Shown here in pieces: positions 16,350 to 24,005 of a stretch of DNA of 64,000 nt. The position numbers and the translations under genes were made by a program. Source of the stretch: Arthrobacter sp. ZGTC131 (GTDB lineage Bacteria > Actinomycetota > Actinomycetes > Actinomycetales > Micrococcaceae); the NCBI RefSeq assembly GCF_002929275.1, contig NZ_PJIK01000010.1, positions 1 to 64,000 of the forward strand. Reading direction: 5' to 3'. The notes under the pieces were generated by a model. It did no database searches. It was given only the letters and a program-made list of their open reading frames with translations, and was not told the origin of the DNA. How positions within the stretch are numbered: position 1 is the stretch's first letter; the number at the start of each line of letters is the position of its first letter.

Positions 16350-17194
16350 GAGAGCTCAACCCCGTTCTTCGCAGCGAGCGCAGCGAAGGCGCGGGCCGCG
16401 GTTCCGAAGGCCGCCGGTCCCGAAAAGCCGCCCAGTTCGTGGGCGCTGGCCAGGTGTGGTTCCAGCGAGGCGAACCCGCTGAAGCCGTCCGCCCTGAGGG
16501 CGGCGATGGTGGCGTCGAGCTCGCCGTCACCTTCACCGGACGGCACCACCTCGCCGGTGCTGGACAGGGCGTCCTTGACCTGGAAGTACTCGAGATACGG
16601 GCGGAGCATGGCGTAGCCCTCGGTGTAGGGCTTCACGCCCACCTGGACGAAGTTGGCGTTGTCCCACGCGACGCGGAGCGCCGGTGAGTCTGCGGTCTTC
16701 ATGATGTCCAGGACGCGCTCCGGCGTATCACCGTAGATGCCTTTTTCGTTCTCATGCAGAAGCACGACGCCGAATTCCTCGGCCACGGCTGCCAGCGCAC
16801 CCATGCGCACGAGGACGCCCGTCCGAAAGTCGTCAGCGGACTGGCCTTCTGCCGGGTAGAAGGAGAAGATGCGGATGTATTTCGTATCCAGACCCTTGGC
16901 CACGGAAATGACCTGGCGGAGGCGCTGCAACTCGTGGTCCACCGGCAGGCTCGCATCCACCTTGCCGATGGGGCTGGCCACTGCTGATACCTTGAGGCCC
17001 TTTTCGTCGAGGATCTCCTTGAGCCTGGCAACCTGTTCCGGTTCCAGCTCGGAGACGTTGGTGCCCCAGGCGCTCCGCACCTCGATGTGGCTGGCCCCCA
17101 AGGCCAGCAGCACGGCGGCCTGCACTGCCGGATCCGGATCAATTTCGTCGCCGAAGCCTGAGAGTTGCCAGACGGTGGTTGGTGTTTTGCTCAC
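16346..17194 (-). CDS. Sugar phosphate isomerase/epimerase-like TIM-barrel protein (second copy)
   Basis: This 282-residue AP-endonuclease-2/xylose-isomerase-like barrel has metal-site motifs VVLLHENEKGIYGDTPE, LRVAWDNANF, FQVKDAL and the C-terminal ASLEPHL. The WQLSGFGDEIDPDPAVQ start is common in sugar-catabolic members. The open frame begins at 17305, but the GTG at 17192-17194 has an AGGAG site 7 nt upstream and leaves the promoter and operator (17277-17314) intact. It is coupled to the following dehydrogenase in TTGA. This gives the region two dehydrogenase/epimerase pairs. Whether this one is a true epimerase, an isomerase or a keto-glycoside-cleaving enzyme is not visible. Confidence 0.82.
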   Translation of the reverse strand: MSKTPTTVWQLSGFGDEIDPDPAVQAAVLLALGASHIEVRSAWGTNVSELEPEQVARLKEILDEKGLKVSAVASPIGKVDASLPVDHELQRLRQVISVAKGLDTKYIRIFSFYPAEGQSADDFRTGVLVRMGALAAVAEEFGVVLLHENEKGIYGDTPERVLDIMKTADSPALRVAWDNANFVQVGVKPYTEGYAMLRPYLEYFQVKDALSSTGEVVPSGEGDGELDATIAALRADGFSGFASLEPHLASAHELGGFSGPAAFGTAARAFAALAAKNGVELS

Positions 17195-17276
17195 GCGGAT
17201 CTCCTGGGTTCGCTGCCACCGCGCGTGCTTTTCCAGCTCCGGCACGGTGACACAGTTCACAAACGGTGTCTGCCCA

Positions 17277-17314
17277 AGCTTAGCCACCCTGGCGAATAAT
17301 GACAACCGGTTGCC
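17277..17314 (-). promoter_or_regulatory. Promoter and operator between the isomerase-like gene and the LacI gene
   Basis: On the minus strand the -35 TTGTCA (17300-17305) is followed after 17 nt by the -10 TAAGCT (17277-17282). The dyad GACAACCGGTTGCC (17301-17314) overlaps the -35. As the divergent LacI gene starts at 17424, the same site may also autoregulate it. Confidence 0.7.
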
Positions 17315-17423
17315 AAGCCTTGGCCGCCTGTGGCATTCTTTGCTAACCGGCTTGTGGCGGCAGTCACAGACCGGTCATCCCCTGGCCGCCACGGCCCGGT
17401 CATCACGTTCAGAAAGGAGCGCC

Positions 17424-18446
17424 GTGGCGACGACGCAACCATCGTCAGTGGACCGCCCGCCGACCATCCACGACATCGCGGCGCTCTGCGGCGTGGCGGC
17501 CTCCACCGTTTCCCGGGCCCTGTCCACGCCGGATCGGGTCAACATACGGACGCGCCTGCGGATCGAGGCGGCTGCGGCCGAGCTCCGCTACATCCCCAAC
17601 AACCAGGCCAAGGCCCTGAGCTCGGGACGCACAGGCGCAGTCGGAGTGCTGGTCCCGGACATCACCAACCCCTTCTACTTCGACCTCATCCGGGGCACGC
17701 AGCTCCAGCTCAAGGCCGCTGGATACACGCAGCTGCTCGTGGACACGGAGGAATCGGACGAGGTGGAGGCCAGCACCATGGAACAGCTGCGAAAGAGTGC
17801 TGACGGAATCATCGTCGCCGCTTCCAGGCTCAGCGACGAAGCCCTGCTGGCCGCGGCGGCAAAGATGCCCATGGTCACCATGAACCGCGACGTTTCCGGA
17901 GTCCCCGCCGTCCTGATCGACACCCCGTCCGCTACTAGCCAGGGGCTCGACCACCTCATCTCGCTGGGCCACACGCGCATCGCCTACATGGCCGGGCCTG
18001 TGACGTCGCAGTCCAGCACGCGGCGCTGGACGACGCTGGCCGACGCGGCCGAGGAACGCGGCGTGGAAGTGCGCAAACTGGGACCGTTTGCGCCGAAGAC
18101 GCAGTCGGGCGCCGCCGCCGCGGACGCCGCCGTGCACAGCGGAGTGACAGCCTGCATCGTGTTCAACGACCTGATCGCCATCGGCATGCTCCAGCGCCTG
18201 CGTGAACGCGGCATCCGCGTGCCGGAGGACATGAGCATCCTCGGGTGCGATGACATCTTCGGCGCGGACTTCTGCAACCCTCCGCTAACCACAATCGCCT
18301 CCCCCATCGAGCAGGCGGGACGGGTGGCCGTCTCCATGCTGCTGGCCCAACTGAATCCGCTGCAGGGCGGTCCCAGCAGGCGGCTTGCCGTCATGCCGAC
18401 CCACCTCACCATCCGCGGTTCCACCGGGCCGGCGCGCGTTCCGTAG
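17424..18446 (+). CDS. LacI-family transcriptional regulator of the second sugar module
   Basis: This 340-residue repressor has helix-turn-helix TIHDIAALCGVAASTVSRAL, hinge region RLRIEAAAAELRYIPNNQAK and effector domain GAVGVLVPDITNPFYFDLIR, ending in the CDDIFGADFCNPPLTTIASP segment. It is strikingly like the regulator at 6600, including FGADF-x-x-PPLTT. The GTG at 17424 with AAAGGAG just upstream was chosen. The frame stays open to 16869, but that extension would run through the divergent gene and promoter. It is divergent from the isomerase/dehydrogenase pair and is expected to bind the operators at 17301, 15202 and 15279. Effector unknown. Confidence 0.87.
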   Translation: MATTQPSSVDRPPTIHDIAALCGVAASTVSRALSTPDRVNIRTRLRIEAAAAELRYIPNNQAKALSSGRTGAVGVLVPDITNPFYFDLIRGTQLQLKAAGYTQLLVDTEESDEVEASTMEQLRKSADGIIVAASRLSDEALLAAAAKMPMVTMNRDVSGVPAVLIDTPSATSQGLDHLISLGHTRIAYMAGPVTSQSSTRRWTTLADAAEERGVEVRKLGPFAPKTQSGAAAADAAVHSGVTACIVFNDLIAIGMLQRLRERGIRVPEDMSILGCDDIFGADFCNPPLTTIASPIEQAGRVAVSMLLAQLNPLQGGPSRRLAVMPTHLTIRGSTGPARVP

Positions 18447-18452
18447 GTGAGG

Positions 18453-18475
18453 CGCGACGCATTCCGCCCGTCGCG
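18453..18475 (+). terminator. Weak hairpin after the LacI gene
   Basis: A 7-bp stem (CGCGACG 18453-18459 with CGTCGCG 18469-18475) lies 6 nt after the stop. There is no T-run, so termination is uncertain. Confidence 0.35.
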
Positions 18476-18484
18476 GCAATGCAG

Positions 18485-18521
18485 TTGAGTGTTCCCGACG
18501 ACGCTGACTAGGCTGGGTCAC
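18485..18521 (+). promoter_or_regulatory. nadE promoter, leaderless type
   Basis: TTGAGT (18485-18490) and TAGGCT (18509-18514) are 18 nt apart, and the ATG follows the -10 by exactly 7 nt. No ribosome site precedes the ATG. The transcript should start at the A of the ATG. Confidence 0.7.
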
Positions 18522-19376
18522 ATGCGCGAACTCCAGGCCAAGATCATTGAAGAAATGGGCGTTCAGCCCCGGATCGATCCTGCAGGGGAGGTGCGCAAGC
18601 GCGTCACCTTCCTGAAGGAGTACCTCAAGGCCACCGGCACCAAGGGCTTCGTCCTGGGCATTTCCGGCGGCCTGGATTCGTCACTGGCCGGGCGGCTTGC
18701 CCAGCTCGCCGTCGAGGAGCTTGAGTCCGAAGGCGTGGACGCCAACTTCGTGGCCGTTCGCCTCCCCTATGGCGTGCAGCATGACGAGGATGACGCTCAG
18801 GCCGCCCTGGACTTCATCAAGGCCAAGACCGAATGGACGTTCAACATTTCCGCGGCCGTGGACGGGTTCGAGGACGAGTTCGAAAAGACCGTGGGCAACG
18901 GGATCTCCGACTTCCACAAGGGCAACACCAAGGCCCGGACCCGCATGATCGCCCAGTACGCCCTGGCCGGCGAGCACAACTACGTCGTCATCGGCACGGA
19001 CCACGGCGCTGAATCCGTGACCGGGTTCTTCACCAAGTACGGCGACGGCGGGGCCGACATCCTGCCGCTGTTCGGACTGAACAAGCGCCAGAACAGGGCA
19101 CTCCTCGCGGAGCTCGGCGCCCCGGCCCGGATCTGGGAGAAGGTCCCCACGGCAGACCTCCTCGACGGCAGGCCCGGCCGCACGGACGAAGACGAACTGG
19201 GCATCACTTACGACCAGATCGACGATTACCTCGAGGGCCGCGAGGTCCCGGACACGGTGGCCGAATCCATCGAGCAGAAGTACCTCCGCACCCGGCACAA
19301 ACGGACAGTCCCGGTCAGCATTTTCGACACCTGGTGGAAGCACGAGGGTCCGGAGGAGCCCAGGGCCGGGCTCTGA
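18522..19376 (+). CDS. nadE: NAD(+) synthetase, ammonia-dependent
   Basis: This 284-residue cytoplasmic enzyme amidates nicotinate adenine dinucleotide to NAD with ATP and ammonia. The PP-loop motif is [17 protein letters not shown]. The adjacent [39 protein letters not shown] and [20 protein letters not shown] segments are all characteristic of the short, glutaminase-free NadE. There is no nitrilase domain, so glutamine is not the direct donor. Length is usual for the class. The start follows a leaderless-type promoter rather than a ribosome site. It is not obviously linked in function to the flanking sugar genes. Confidence 0.96.
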   Translation: MRELQAKIIEEMGVQPRIDPAGEVRKRVTFLKEYLKATGTKGFVLGISGGLDSSLAGRLAQLAVEELESEGVDANFVAVRLPYGVQHDEDDAQAALDFIKAKTEWTFNISAAVDGFEDEFEKTVGNGISDFHKGNTKARTRMIAQYALAGEHNYVVIGTDHGAESVTGFFTKYGDGGADILPLFGLNKRQNRALLAELGAPARIWEKVPTADLLDGRPGRTDEDELGITYDQIDDYLEGREVPDTVAESIEQKYLRTRHKRTVPVSIFDTWWKHEGPEEPRAGL

Positions 19377-19449
19377 CCACGCTTTGAACCACGACGGCGG
19401 GGCCTCCTTGACCGGGAAGCCGCCGGCCGCCGTCGGACACTTTGCCTGA

Positions 19450-19492
19450 AAACCGGCCTCACGGCTGCTGCCGGTTTCACGGCTGCTGCCGG
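19450..19492 (+). terminator. Hairpin and direct repeat between convergent genes
   Basis: AAACCGGC (19450-19457) pairs with GCCGGTTT (19470-19477) around a 12-nt loop. A 15-nt unit CACGGCTGCTGCCGG occurs twice (19460-19474 and 19478-19492). The element lies between the nadE and oxidoreductase stops and may end nadE transcription. Confidence 0.5.
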
Positions 19493-19493
19493 C

Positions 19494-20408
19494 CTAGGGC
19501 AGCAGCACGATCTTGCCGCGGCCGTGGCCGGCCCGGCTGATCTCCAGCGCCTCGGCCGCCTCGATCAGCGGCATCCGGTGGGCAATGGTGAAGGTGAGCT
19601 GGCCTTCGGCCGCGAGCGTTGCCGCCTCCACGATGCGGCCCTCCAGCTGACGGACGGCCGCCAGCCCGGCCTCGGACGACCGCTTCCCGGGGACGGTGGT
19701 CACCGCGCGGCTGCCGCCTTGAAGCAGTTCCGCCGTCGCGGCCACTGAATCGTCGCTGCCCACGGTGTCCAGCACGGCCGTGACGCTTTCGGCCCCATCT
19801 GTCAGCAGTCGCACCCTGTCGGCCAGCCCGGGGCCATACGTTACGGGTTCCGCTCCCAGCTCCCTGAGGTACTCCTGATTCGCCTCGGATGCCGTGCCGA
19901 TTACCCGCGCGCCGAAAGCCTGGGCGATCTGCACCGCTGCCGAACCCACGCCTCCGGCGGCCGCATGGATAAGAACGGTGTCCTCGGCGCCGAGTTCCAG
20001 CTGCTTCAGGGCCGAGTACGCCGTCCCGCCGGCCACCGGAAGGCACGCTGCCTGCTCGAAATCGACTCCCGCCGGCAACGGTGTCAGCTGGTCAGCGGGC
20101 ACCAGCGCCTCCGTCCGGTAGCCGCCGATCAAGCCGTTCCAAATGACTTCGTCGCCCACGCCGAATCCTTCGAACGCGGGCCCGACCGCGGCGACCACGC
20201 CGGCCGCCTCGCAGCCCGGCACAGCCGGCAGCTCAAGCGGAGACCATTGCTTCAGGTGGCCCGCGACGAGTCTCCAGTCGATGGGATTGACGCTCACAGC
20301 ACGGAACTCCACCAGGACCTGACCCTCGCCGGGCTCCGGCAACTCCTCGGTTCCCACCTTGAGGACCTGCGAGCTGCCGTATTCCTCAAAGTAGATCCTT
20401 GTGCTCAT
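19494..20408 (-). CDS. Zinc-free NADPH:quinone oxidoreductase-like enzyme (MDR family)
   Basis: This 304-residue medium-chain dehydrogenase/reductase is of the quinone oxidoreductase type. It has the N-terminal GroES-like fold (LVEFRAVSVNPIDWRLVAGH), the cofactor motif VLIHAAAGGVGSAAVQIA and the C-terminal GRGKIVL. The AAAGGVG variant and lack of a zinc-site cysteine cluster fit NADPH-dependent quinone or enone reduction. The frame is open to 20543, but the ATG at 20406-20408 has AAGGAG 9 nt upstream and starts the domain properly. It is convergent with nadE and stands alone. The true substrate is not predictable. Confidence 0.85.
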   Translation of the reverse strand: MSTRIYFEEYGSSQVLKVGTEELPEPGEGQVLVEFRAVSVNPIDWRLVAGHLKQWSPLELPAVPGCEAAGVVAAVGPAFEGFGVGDEVIWNGLIGGYRTEALVPADQLTPLPAGVDFEQAACLPVAGGTAYSALKQLELGAEDTVLIHAAAGGVGSAAVQIAQAFGARVIGTASEANQEYLRELGAEPVTYGPGLADRVRLLTDGAESVTAVLDTVGSDDSVAATAELLQGGSRAVTTVPGKRSSEAGLAAVRQLEGRIVEAATLAAEGQLTFTIAHRMPLIEAAEALEISRAGHGRGKIVLLP

Positions 20409-20526
20409 GGCGCTGGCTCCTTCGGTGGTGTCCAGGGCTCTGGGGCAGGGCCTGACTGCAAGCCTAGGCACGGCGATGCGGGCACCACAACAGTCGGCCA
20501 GGGGGCTGGGGTCCGGCCTGCCCGCC

Positions 20527-20599
20527 GCCGTCAGTGCCGCCACGGCACCGTCCCGACGCCGCCGTCAGTGCCGCCCCAGGCGCTGCCGTCAGTGCCGCC
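20527..20599. repeat. Three copies of a 15-nt repeat
   Basis: GCCGTCAGTGCCGCC occurs at 20527-20541, 20561-20575 and 20585-20599. The last copy overlaps the 3' end of the IclR gene and includes its stop. The repeats fill the gap before the oxidoreductase gene and probably arose by local duplication. Confidence 0.8.
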
Positions 20600-21383
20600 G
20601 CCGGTCCCGGCCCGGTGCGCTGAGCTGGACCGTGAGCCGGTGGGCCTCCTCCAGCAGGAGCCGGCCAAGGAGCTCCTGCCGGTCTTCGCGGAATCGGGGT
20701 TCGATGCCGGTCAGGGACAGCGCCCACGCAGGCCGGCCCGCTTGGTCAAAAACCGCCGCCCCCATCCCCCAGCTTCCTTCGAGCACCAGCCCGGGGTTTA
20801 CCGAATATCCGGTGCGGCGCGTCTGCCGCAGGTTGGCCCTGACCACGCTTTCCGTGTGCCGTCCGGCGAAATCCCCGGCGTGCTCGGACCAGTCCGAGAG
20901 GATCTGCTCCTGCTCGTCTTCGGGCAGGAAGGCCAGGATCGCGGTGCCTGCCGACGCCACGCCCAGCGGAAACCGGACGCCCTCATGCAGCACAAACGAC
21001 CGGACCGGGAAGCTGCCCTCCTCCCGCAGCAGGCACACGGTCTCGGCGCCCCGGCGGATGGAAAAGAAGGCGCTTTCGCCGGTTTCCTCGGCGAGCCGGC
21101 GAAGGCTGGGCCGGGCGATGTCCTCCAGCGGGAACCGCGCTGAAGCCACCGCTCCCATGAGCAGGATCTCGGGCCCCAGGACCCAGTTTCCGCTGCGGGG
21201 GTCATGGTCGAGGAGGCCCTCCGAGGCCAGTGACGCCAGAAGCCGGTGGACGGTGGGGCGCGTGAGGCCGGATTCCCGCACCAGCTCGACGAGCGGACTG
21301 CCTTCCGGCTGGCGCCCCACGATGCGCAGGAGCCCGGCAATGCGGCTGACCACCTGGGCACCCTGGACTGGGGTCTGGTTCAC
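20589..21383 (-). CDS. IclR-family transcriptional regulator
   Basis: This 264-residue regulator has an N-terminal winged helix (QVVSRIAGLLRIVGRQPEGS, then SGLTRPTVHRLLASLASEG) and the IclR effector domain with GESAFFSIRRGAETVCLLRE, FPLGVASAGTAILAFLP and GYSVNPGLVLEGSWGMGAAV. The GTG at 21381-21383 with GAGGAG before it was preferred. The longer frame to 21503 would run through the probable operator. It is divergent from the CoA-transferase genes and is the likely regulator of them. In this family such neighbours often respond to beta-ketoadipate-pathway or keto-acid metabolites. The arginine-rich C-terminus is encoded by the repeat at 20585. Confidence 0.88.
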   Translation of the reverse strand: MNQTPVQGAQVVSRIAGLLRIVGRQPEGSPLVELVRESGLTRPTVHRLLASLASEGLLDHDPRSGNWVLGPEILLMGAVASARFPLEDIARPSLRRLAEETGESAFFSIRRGAETVCLLREEGSFPVRSFVLHEGVRFPLGVASAGTAILAFLPEDEQEQILSDWSEHAGDFAGRHTESVVRANLRQTRRTGYSVNPGLVLEGSWGMGAAVFDQAGRPAWALSLTGIEPRFREDRQELLGRLLLEEAHRLTVQLSAPGRDRRRH

Positions 21384-21397
21384 AATTCTCCTCAGTG

Positions 21398-21530
21398 TCC
21401 ACAATATGGATACCTGATAGGCTACCGCCCACACTGTAATAGACGGCAAATTTGGGAAGAACGTTACCGTTGACAGCACGCATCCCCGGACCCTAGGCTC
21501 CATGATCAGACGCTCCGTCCACTAAGTGGA
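21398..21530. promoter_or_regulatory. Two IclR operator candidates, TCCA-N5-TGGA
   Basis: TCCACAATATGGA (21398-21410) lies just before the IclR gene and TCCACTAAGTGGA (21518-21530) just before the CoA-transferase genes. The second extends to a perfect 7-bp dyad GTCCACT-A-AGTGGAC (21517-21531). Each 13-mer has the same TCCA-N5-TGGA frame, which suits dimeric IclR binding at both ends of the divergent promoter region. Confidence 0.65.
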
Positions 21531-21581
21531 CAGACACACCCCCAAGTGATTTACGCGCACACGGCTCAACGAGGAGATGCG

Positions 21582-22310
21582 ATGACCAAGCTGAAATCCG
21601 GCGCTGCCCAGGCGCTGAACGACGTCCTGCGGGACGGCATGACTGTCGCCGTCGGCGGCTTTGGCCTCAGCGGCATCCCCGCTGACCTGATCGAGGCCGT
21701 CCGGGACTCCGGCGTCCGCGGCCTCACGGTGGTGTCCAACAACATGGGCGTCGACGGCAAGGGCCTCGGCATCCTGATCGAGGCCGGCCAGGTAAAGAAG
21801 GTCATCGCGTCCTATGTGGGCGAGAACAAGCTGTTCGCCGAGCAGTACCTGGCCGGGCTGCTCGAGGTGGAGTTCACCCCGCAGGGCACGCTGGCCGAGC
21901 GGCTGCGTGCCGGCGGCGCCGGCATCCCGGCGTTCTACACCAAGACCGGCGTGGGCACGCTCGTCGCTGAAGGCAAGCCGCTCGCGGAGTTCGACGGCGA
22001 AACGTACGTCCAGGAGCGCGCCATCCGGGCCGACGTCGCCCTGGTCCACGCGCACACCGCCGATACCGACGGCAACCTGATCTACCGCTACACTGCACGG
22101 AACTTCAACCCGGTGGTGGCCACTGCGGGAGCCGTCACCATCGCCGAGGCCGAGGTGATCGTGGACCCCGGCTCGCTGGACCCCAACCGCATCGTGACGC
22201 CCGGCGTGTACGTCCAGCGCCTGGTCCTGGCCAGCGGCCGGGCCAAGGACATCGAGCAGCGCACGGTCCGCCAGCGTGCTGAGCTCGCCTCCGCAGCAGC
22301 TCCCGTTTAG
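21582..22310 (+). CDS. scoA: 3-oxoacid CoA-transferase subunit A
   Basis: This 242-residue alpha subunit of a class I CoA-transferase moves CoA between succinyl-CoA and a 3-oxo acid. The segments [72 protein letters not shown] and [20 protein letters not shown] match ScoA/PcaI. The ATG at 21582 follows GAGGAG, while the earlier ATG at 21546 lacks support. It is followed 58 nt later by the beta subunit. Acetoacetate/ketone-body use (Sco) and 3-oxoadipate use (PcaI) cannot be separated from sequence alone. Regulation by the divergent IclR is likely. Confidence 0.9.
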   Translation: MTKLKSGAAQALNDVLRDGMTVAVGGFGLSGIPADLIEAVRDSGVRGLTVVSNNMGVDGKGLGILIEAGQVKKVIASYVGENKLFAEQYLAGLLEVEFTPQGTLAERLRAGGAGIPAFYTKTGVGTLVAEGKPLAEFDGETYVQERAIRADVALVHAHTADTDGNLIYRYTARNFNPVVATAGAVTIAEAEVIVDPGSLDPNRIVTPGVYVQRLVLASGRAKDIEQRTVRQRAELASAAAPV

Positions 22311-22368
22311 CCGCGCCACACCAAGCGCGAACGAACACTTAAGCCCCCTAAAACCCGAGGAGAACCCC

Positions 22369-23040
22369 ATGGCCTGGACCAGGGATGAGATGGCTGCCAT
22401 CGCGGCCGAAGAACTGAACGACGGCGATTACGTCAACCTGGGCATCGGCATTCCGACGCTCGTGGCCAACAACCTTCGCGACGGCGTCCGCGTAGTGCTG
22501 CAGAGTGAAAACGGGCTGCTCGGCATGGGCCCCTTCCCGTATGAGGGCGAGGAGGATGCGGACCTCATCAACGCCGGCAAGCAGACGGTCACGGTCCTTC
22601 CCGGCGGCAGCATCTTCGATTCCGCCACGTCCTTCGGCATGATCCGCGGCGGGCATGTGAAGGTGGCCATCCTCGGCGCCATGCAGGTTTCCGGCGCCGG
22701 AGACCTCGCTAACTGGACCATTCCCGGAAAGATGGTCAAGGGCATGGGCGGTGCCATGGACCTCGTCGCCGGCACGCCCCGGGTGGTGGTCCTCACCGAT
22801 CACAACGCCAAGGACGGCACGGCCAAGATCGTCAAGGAATGCACCCTCCCGCTCACCGGCCTGAGCGTGGTGGACCGGATCATCAGCGACCTCGCGGTGT
22901 TTGACCTGGAAAAAGCGGACGACGGCGTTCGGCGCCTCACGCTGACCCGCCTCGCCCCGGGCGTCACCGTCGAGGAAATCCGGGAAATGACCGAGGCGGA
23001 GTTCAGGGTTGCCCTTGAGCAGCTCCAGGAAACCGCCTAG
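22369..23040 (+). CDS. scoB: 3-oxoacid CoA-transferase subunit B
   Basis: This 223-residue beta subunit carries the catalytic glutamate in the family signature [12 protein letters not shown]. Other matching segments are [58 protein letters not shown] and [20 protein letters not shown]. It forms the active enzyme with subunit A. A GAGGAG ribosome site precedes the ATG. A stable hairpin follows the stop. As for subunit A, the 3-oxo acid could be acetoacetate or 3-oxoadipate. No thiolase or other aromatic-pathway gene is in the window to decide. Confidence 0.91.
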   Translation: MAWTRDEMAAIAAEELNDGDYVNLGIGIPTLVANNLRDGVRVVLQSENGLLGMGPFPYEGEEDADLINAGKQTVTVLPGGSIFDSATSFGMIRGGHVKVAILGAMQVSGAGDLANWTIPGKMVKGMGGAMDLVAGTPRVVVLTDHNAKDGTAKIVKECTLPLTGLSVVDRIISDLAVFDLEKADDGVRRLTLTRLAPGVTVEEIREMTEAEFRVALEQLQETA

Positions 23041-23076
23041 TCCCGTCGGAATTTCCCCACCTTTGAGGGCAGCCCA

Positions 23077-23109
23077 CGGCGTGTCCGGGTAATGCGCCCG
23101 GACACGCCG
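23077..23109. terminator. Terminator-like hairpin between convergent genes
   Basis: A perfect 13-bp GC-rich stem (23077-23089 with 23097-23109) with a 7-nt loop lies 37 nt after scoB and 38 nt from the convergent ankyrin gene. There is no T-run on either strand. Confidence 0.6.
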
Positions 23110-23146
23110 CCAAACATGGGGAAACCCGGCAGTCAGAGATGCCTGG

Positions 23147-23995
23147 TCAGCCCCGGGCTCGGATGAGGGCGGCGATCTCGGTAAAGCCCAGCCGTTCCGC
23201 GTTCTCCAAGGCTGTCCGGCCCTGCGGATCCCGGATGTTGGGATCGGCGCCGGCGGCGAGCAGCTGCCGGACCACTTCCTGCTGGTTCGGCCCGCCGTCG
23301 TTCAGCAGGATGGCTTCCTGCATGGCGGTCCAGCCGAGGTTGTTCACGTGATTGACCGGCACGCCGGCGGCGATGAGGATCCGGACGGTCTCCACGTGGC
23401 CGTGCTCGGAGGCGGGAATCAGGGCGGTTCCACCGAAACGGTTGGTGCTGGAAACGTCCGCACCGTTGGCCAGGGTCAGCCGCAGGACATCGTTGAACCC
23501 TTCAGCCCCCGCGTACAGGAAAGCGGAATCCTGGATGGCGTCCTTGGCGTTCACGTTCCCGCCGTCCCGGATCAGTTTCCTAACAAGGGCCGCGTCATTG
23601 GCTTTGGCGGCCAGAATCAGCTGCTGGTCCAGCCTCCTCTGGGCCTCTGGGGCCAACGCCGGGCGGGACTGCGCGGGGCTGGAAACACCGGGCGTTGGGG
23701 TGCTGGGGCCGGCGGCGCCGGGGCTGGTGGTAGCGGGGCGGGTTGTGGCCGGCGGTGCAGCAGCCGCTGCAGATGAGGACGTCGGTGCAGCGGCACTGTT
23801 GCCGGACGCACCCCCCGACTCCGGTCCGCCGGCAGACGGGGAACCGGGCTCGCACGCCGCCAGCAGCGCAGCCAGGGACACGAGCCCCAGCAGCCTAATC
23901 GCGGCGGTGGAACGCCAGCCGCCGGGGTTGCGACCTGTCCTGGGGTTGCACTCTGTCCTGGGGTTGCACTCTGTCCCGGATCTGCACCTTGCCAT
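23147..23995 (-). CDS. Ankyrin-repeat lipoprotein
   Basis: This is a predicted 282-residue extracytoplasmic lipoprotein. A hydrophobic signal ends in LAAC (Cys48 from the chosen start), then comes a ~70-residue Ser/Ala/Pro/Thr linker, then four or five ankyrin repeats to the C-terminus. Typical repeat motifs include LILAAKANDAALVRKLIRDG, GGTALIPASEHGHVETVRIL, VNHVNNLGWTAMQEAI and GADPNIRDPQGRTALENAER. It would act as a protein-binding module on the outer face of the membrane. The start is uncertain. ATG at 23993-23995 gives an unusually long charged region before the signal, including two TECNPR copies from an 18-nt tandem repeat, and the frame stays open to 24061. It lies 10 nt after the HbpS-like gene, so they may be co-transcribed. 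Confidence 0.82.
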   Translation of the reverse strand: MARCRSGTECNPRTECNPRTGRNPGGWRSTAAIRLLGLVSLAALLAACEPGSPSAGGPESGGASGNSAAAPTSSSAAAAAPPATTRPATTSPGAAGPSTPTPGVSSPAQSRPALAPEAQRRLDQQLILAAKANDAALVRKLIRDGGNVNAKDAIQDSAFLYAGAEGFNDVLRLTLANGADVSSTNRFGGTALIPASEHGHVETVRILIAAGVPVNHVNNLGWTAMQEAILLNDGGPNQQEVVRQLLAAGADPNIRDPQGRTALENAERLGFTEIAALIRARG

Positions 23996-24005
23996 GGACC
24001 AGAGC

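Noticed and set aside
16869-17423. N-terminal extension of the LacI regulator
   Set aside because: It runs antisense through the isomerase-like gene and its promoter; the helix-turn-helix begins just after 17424.
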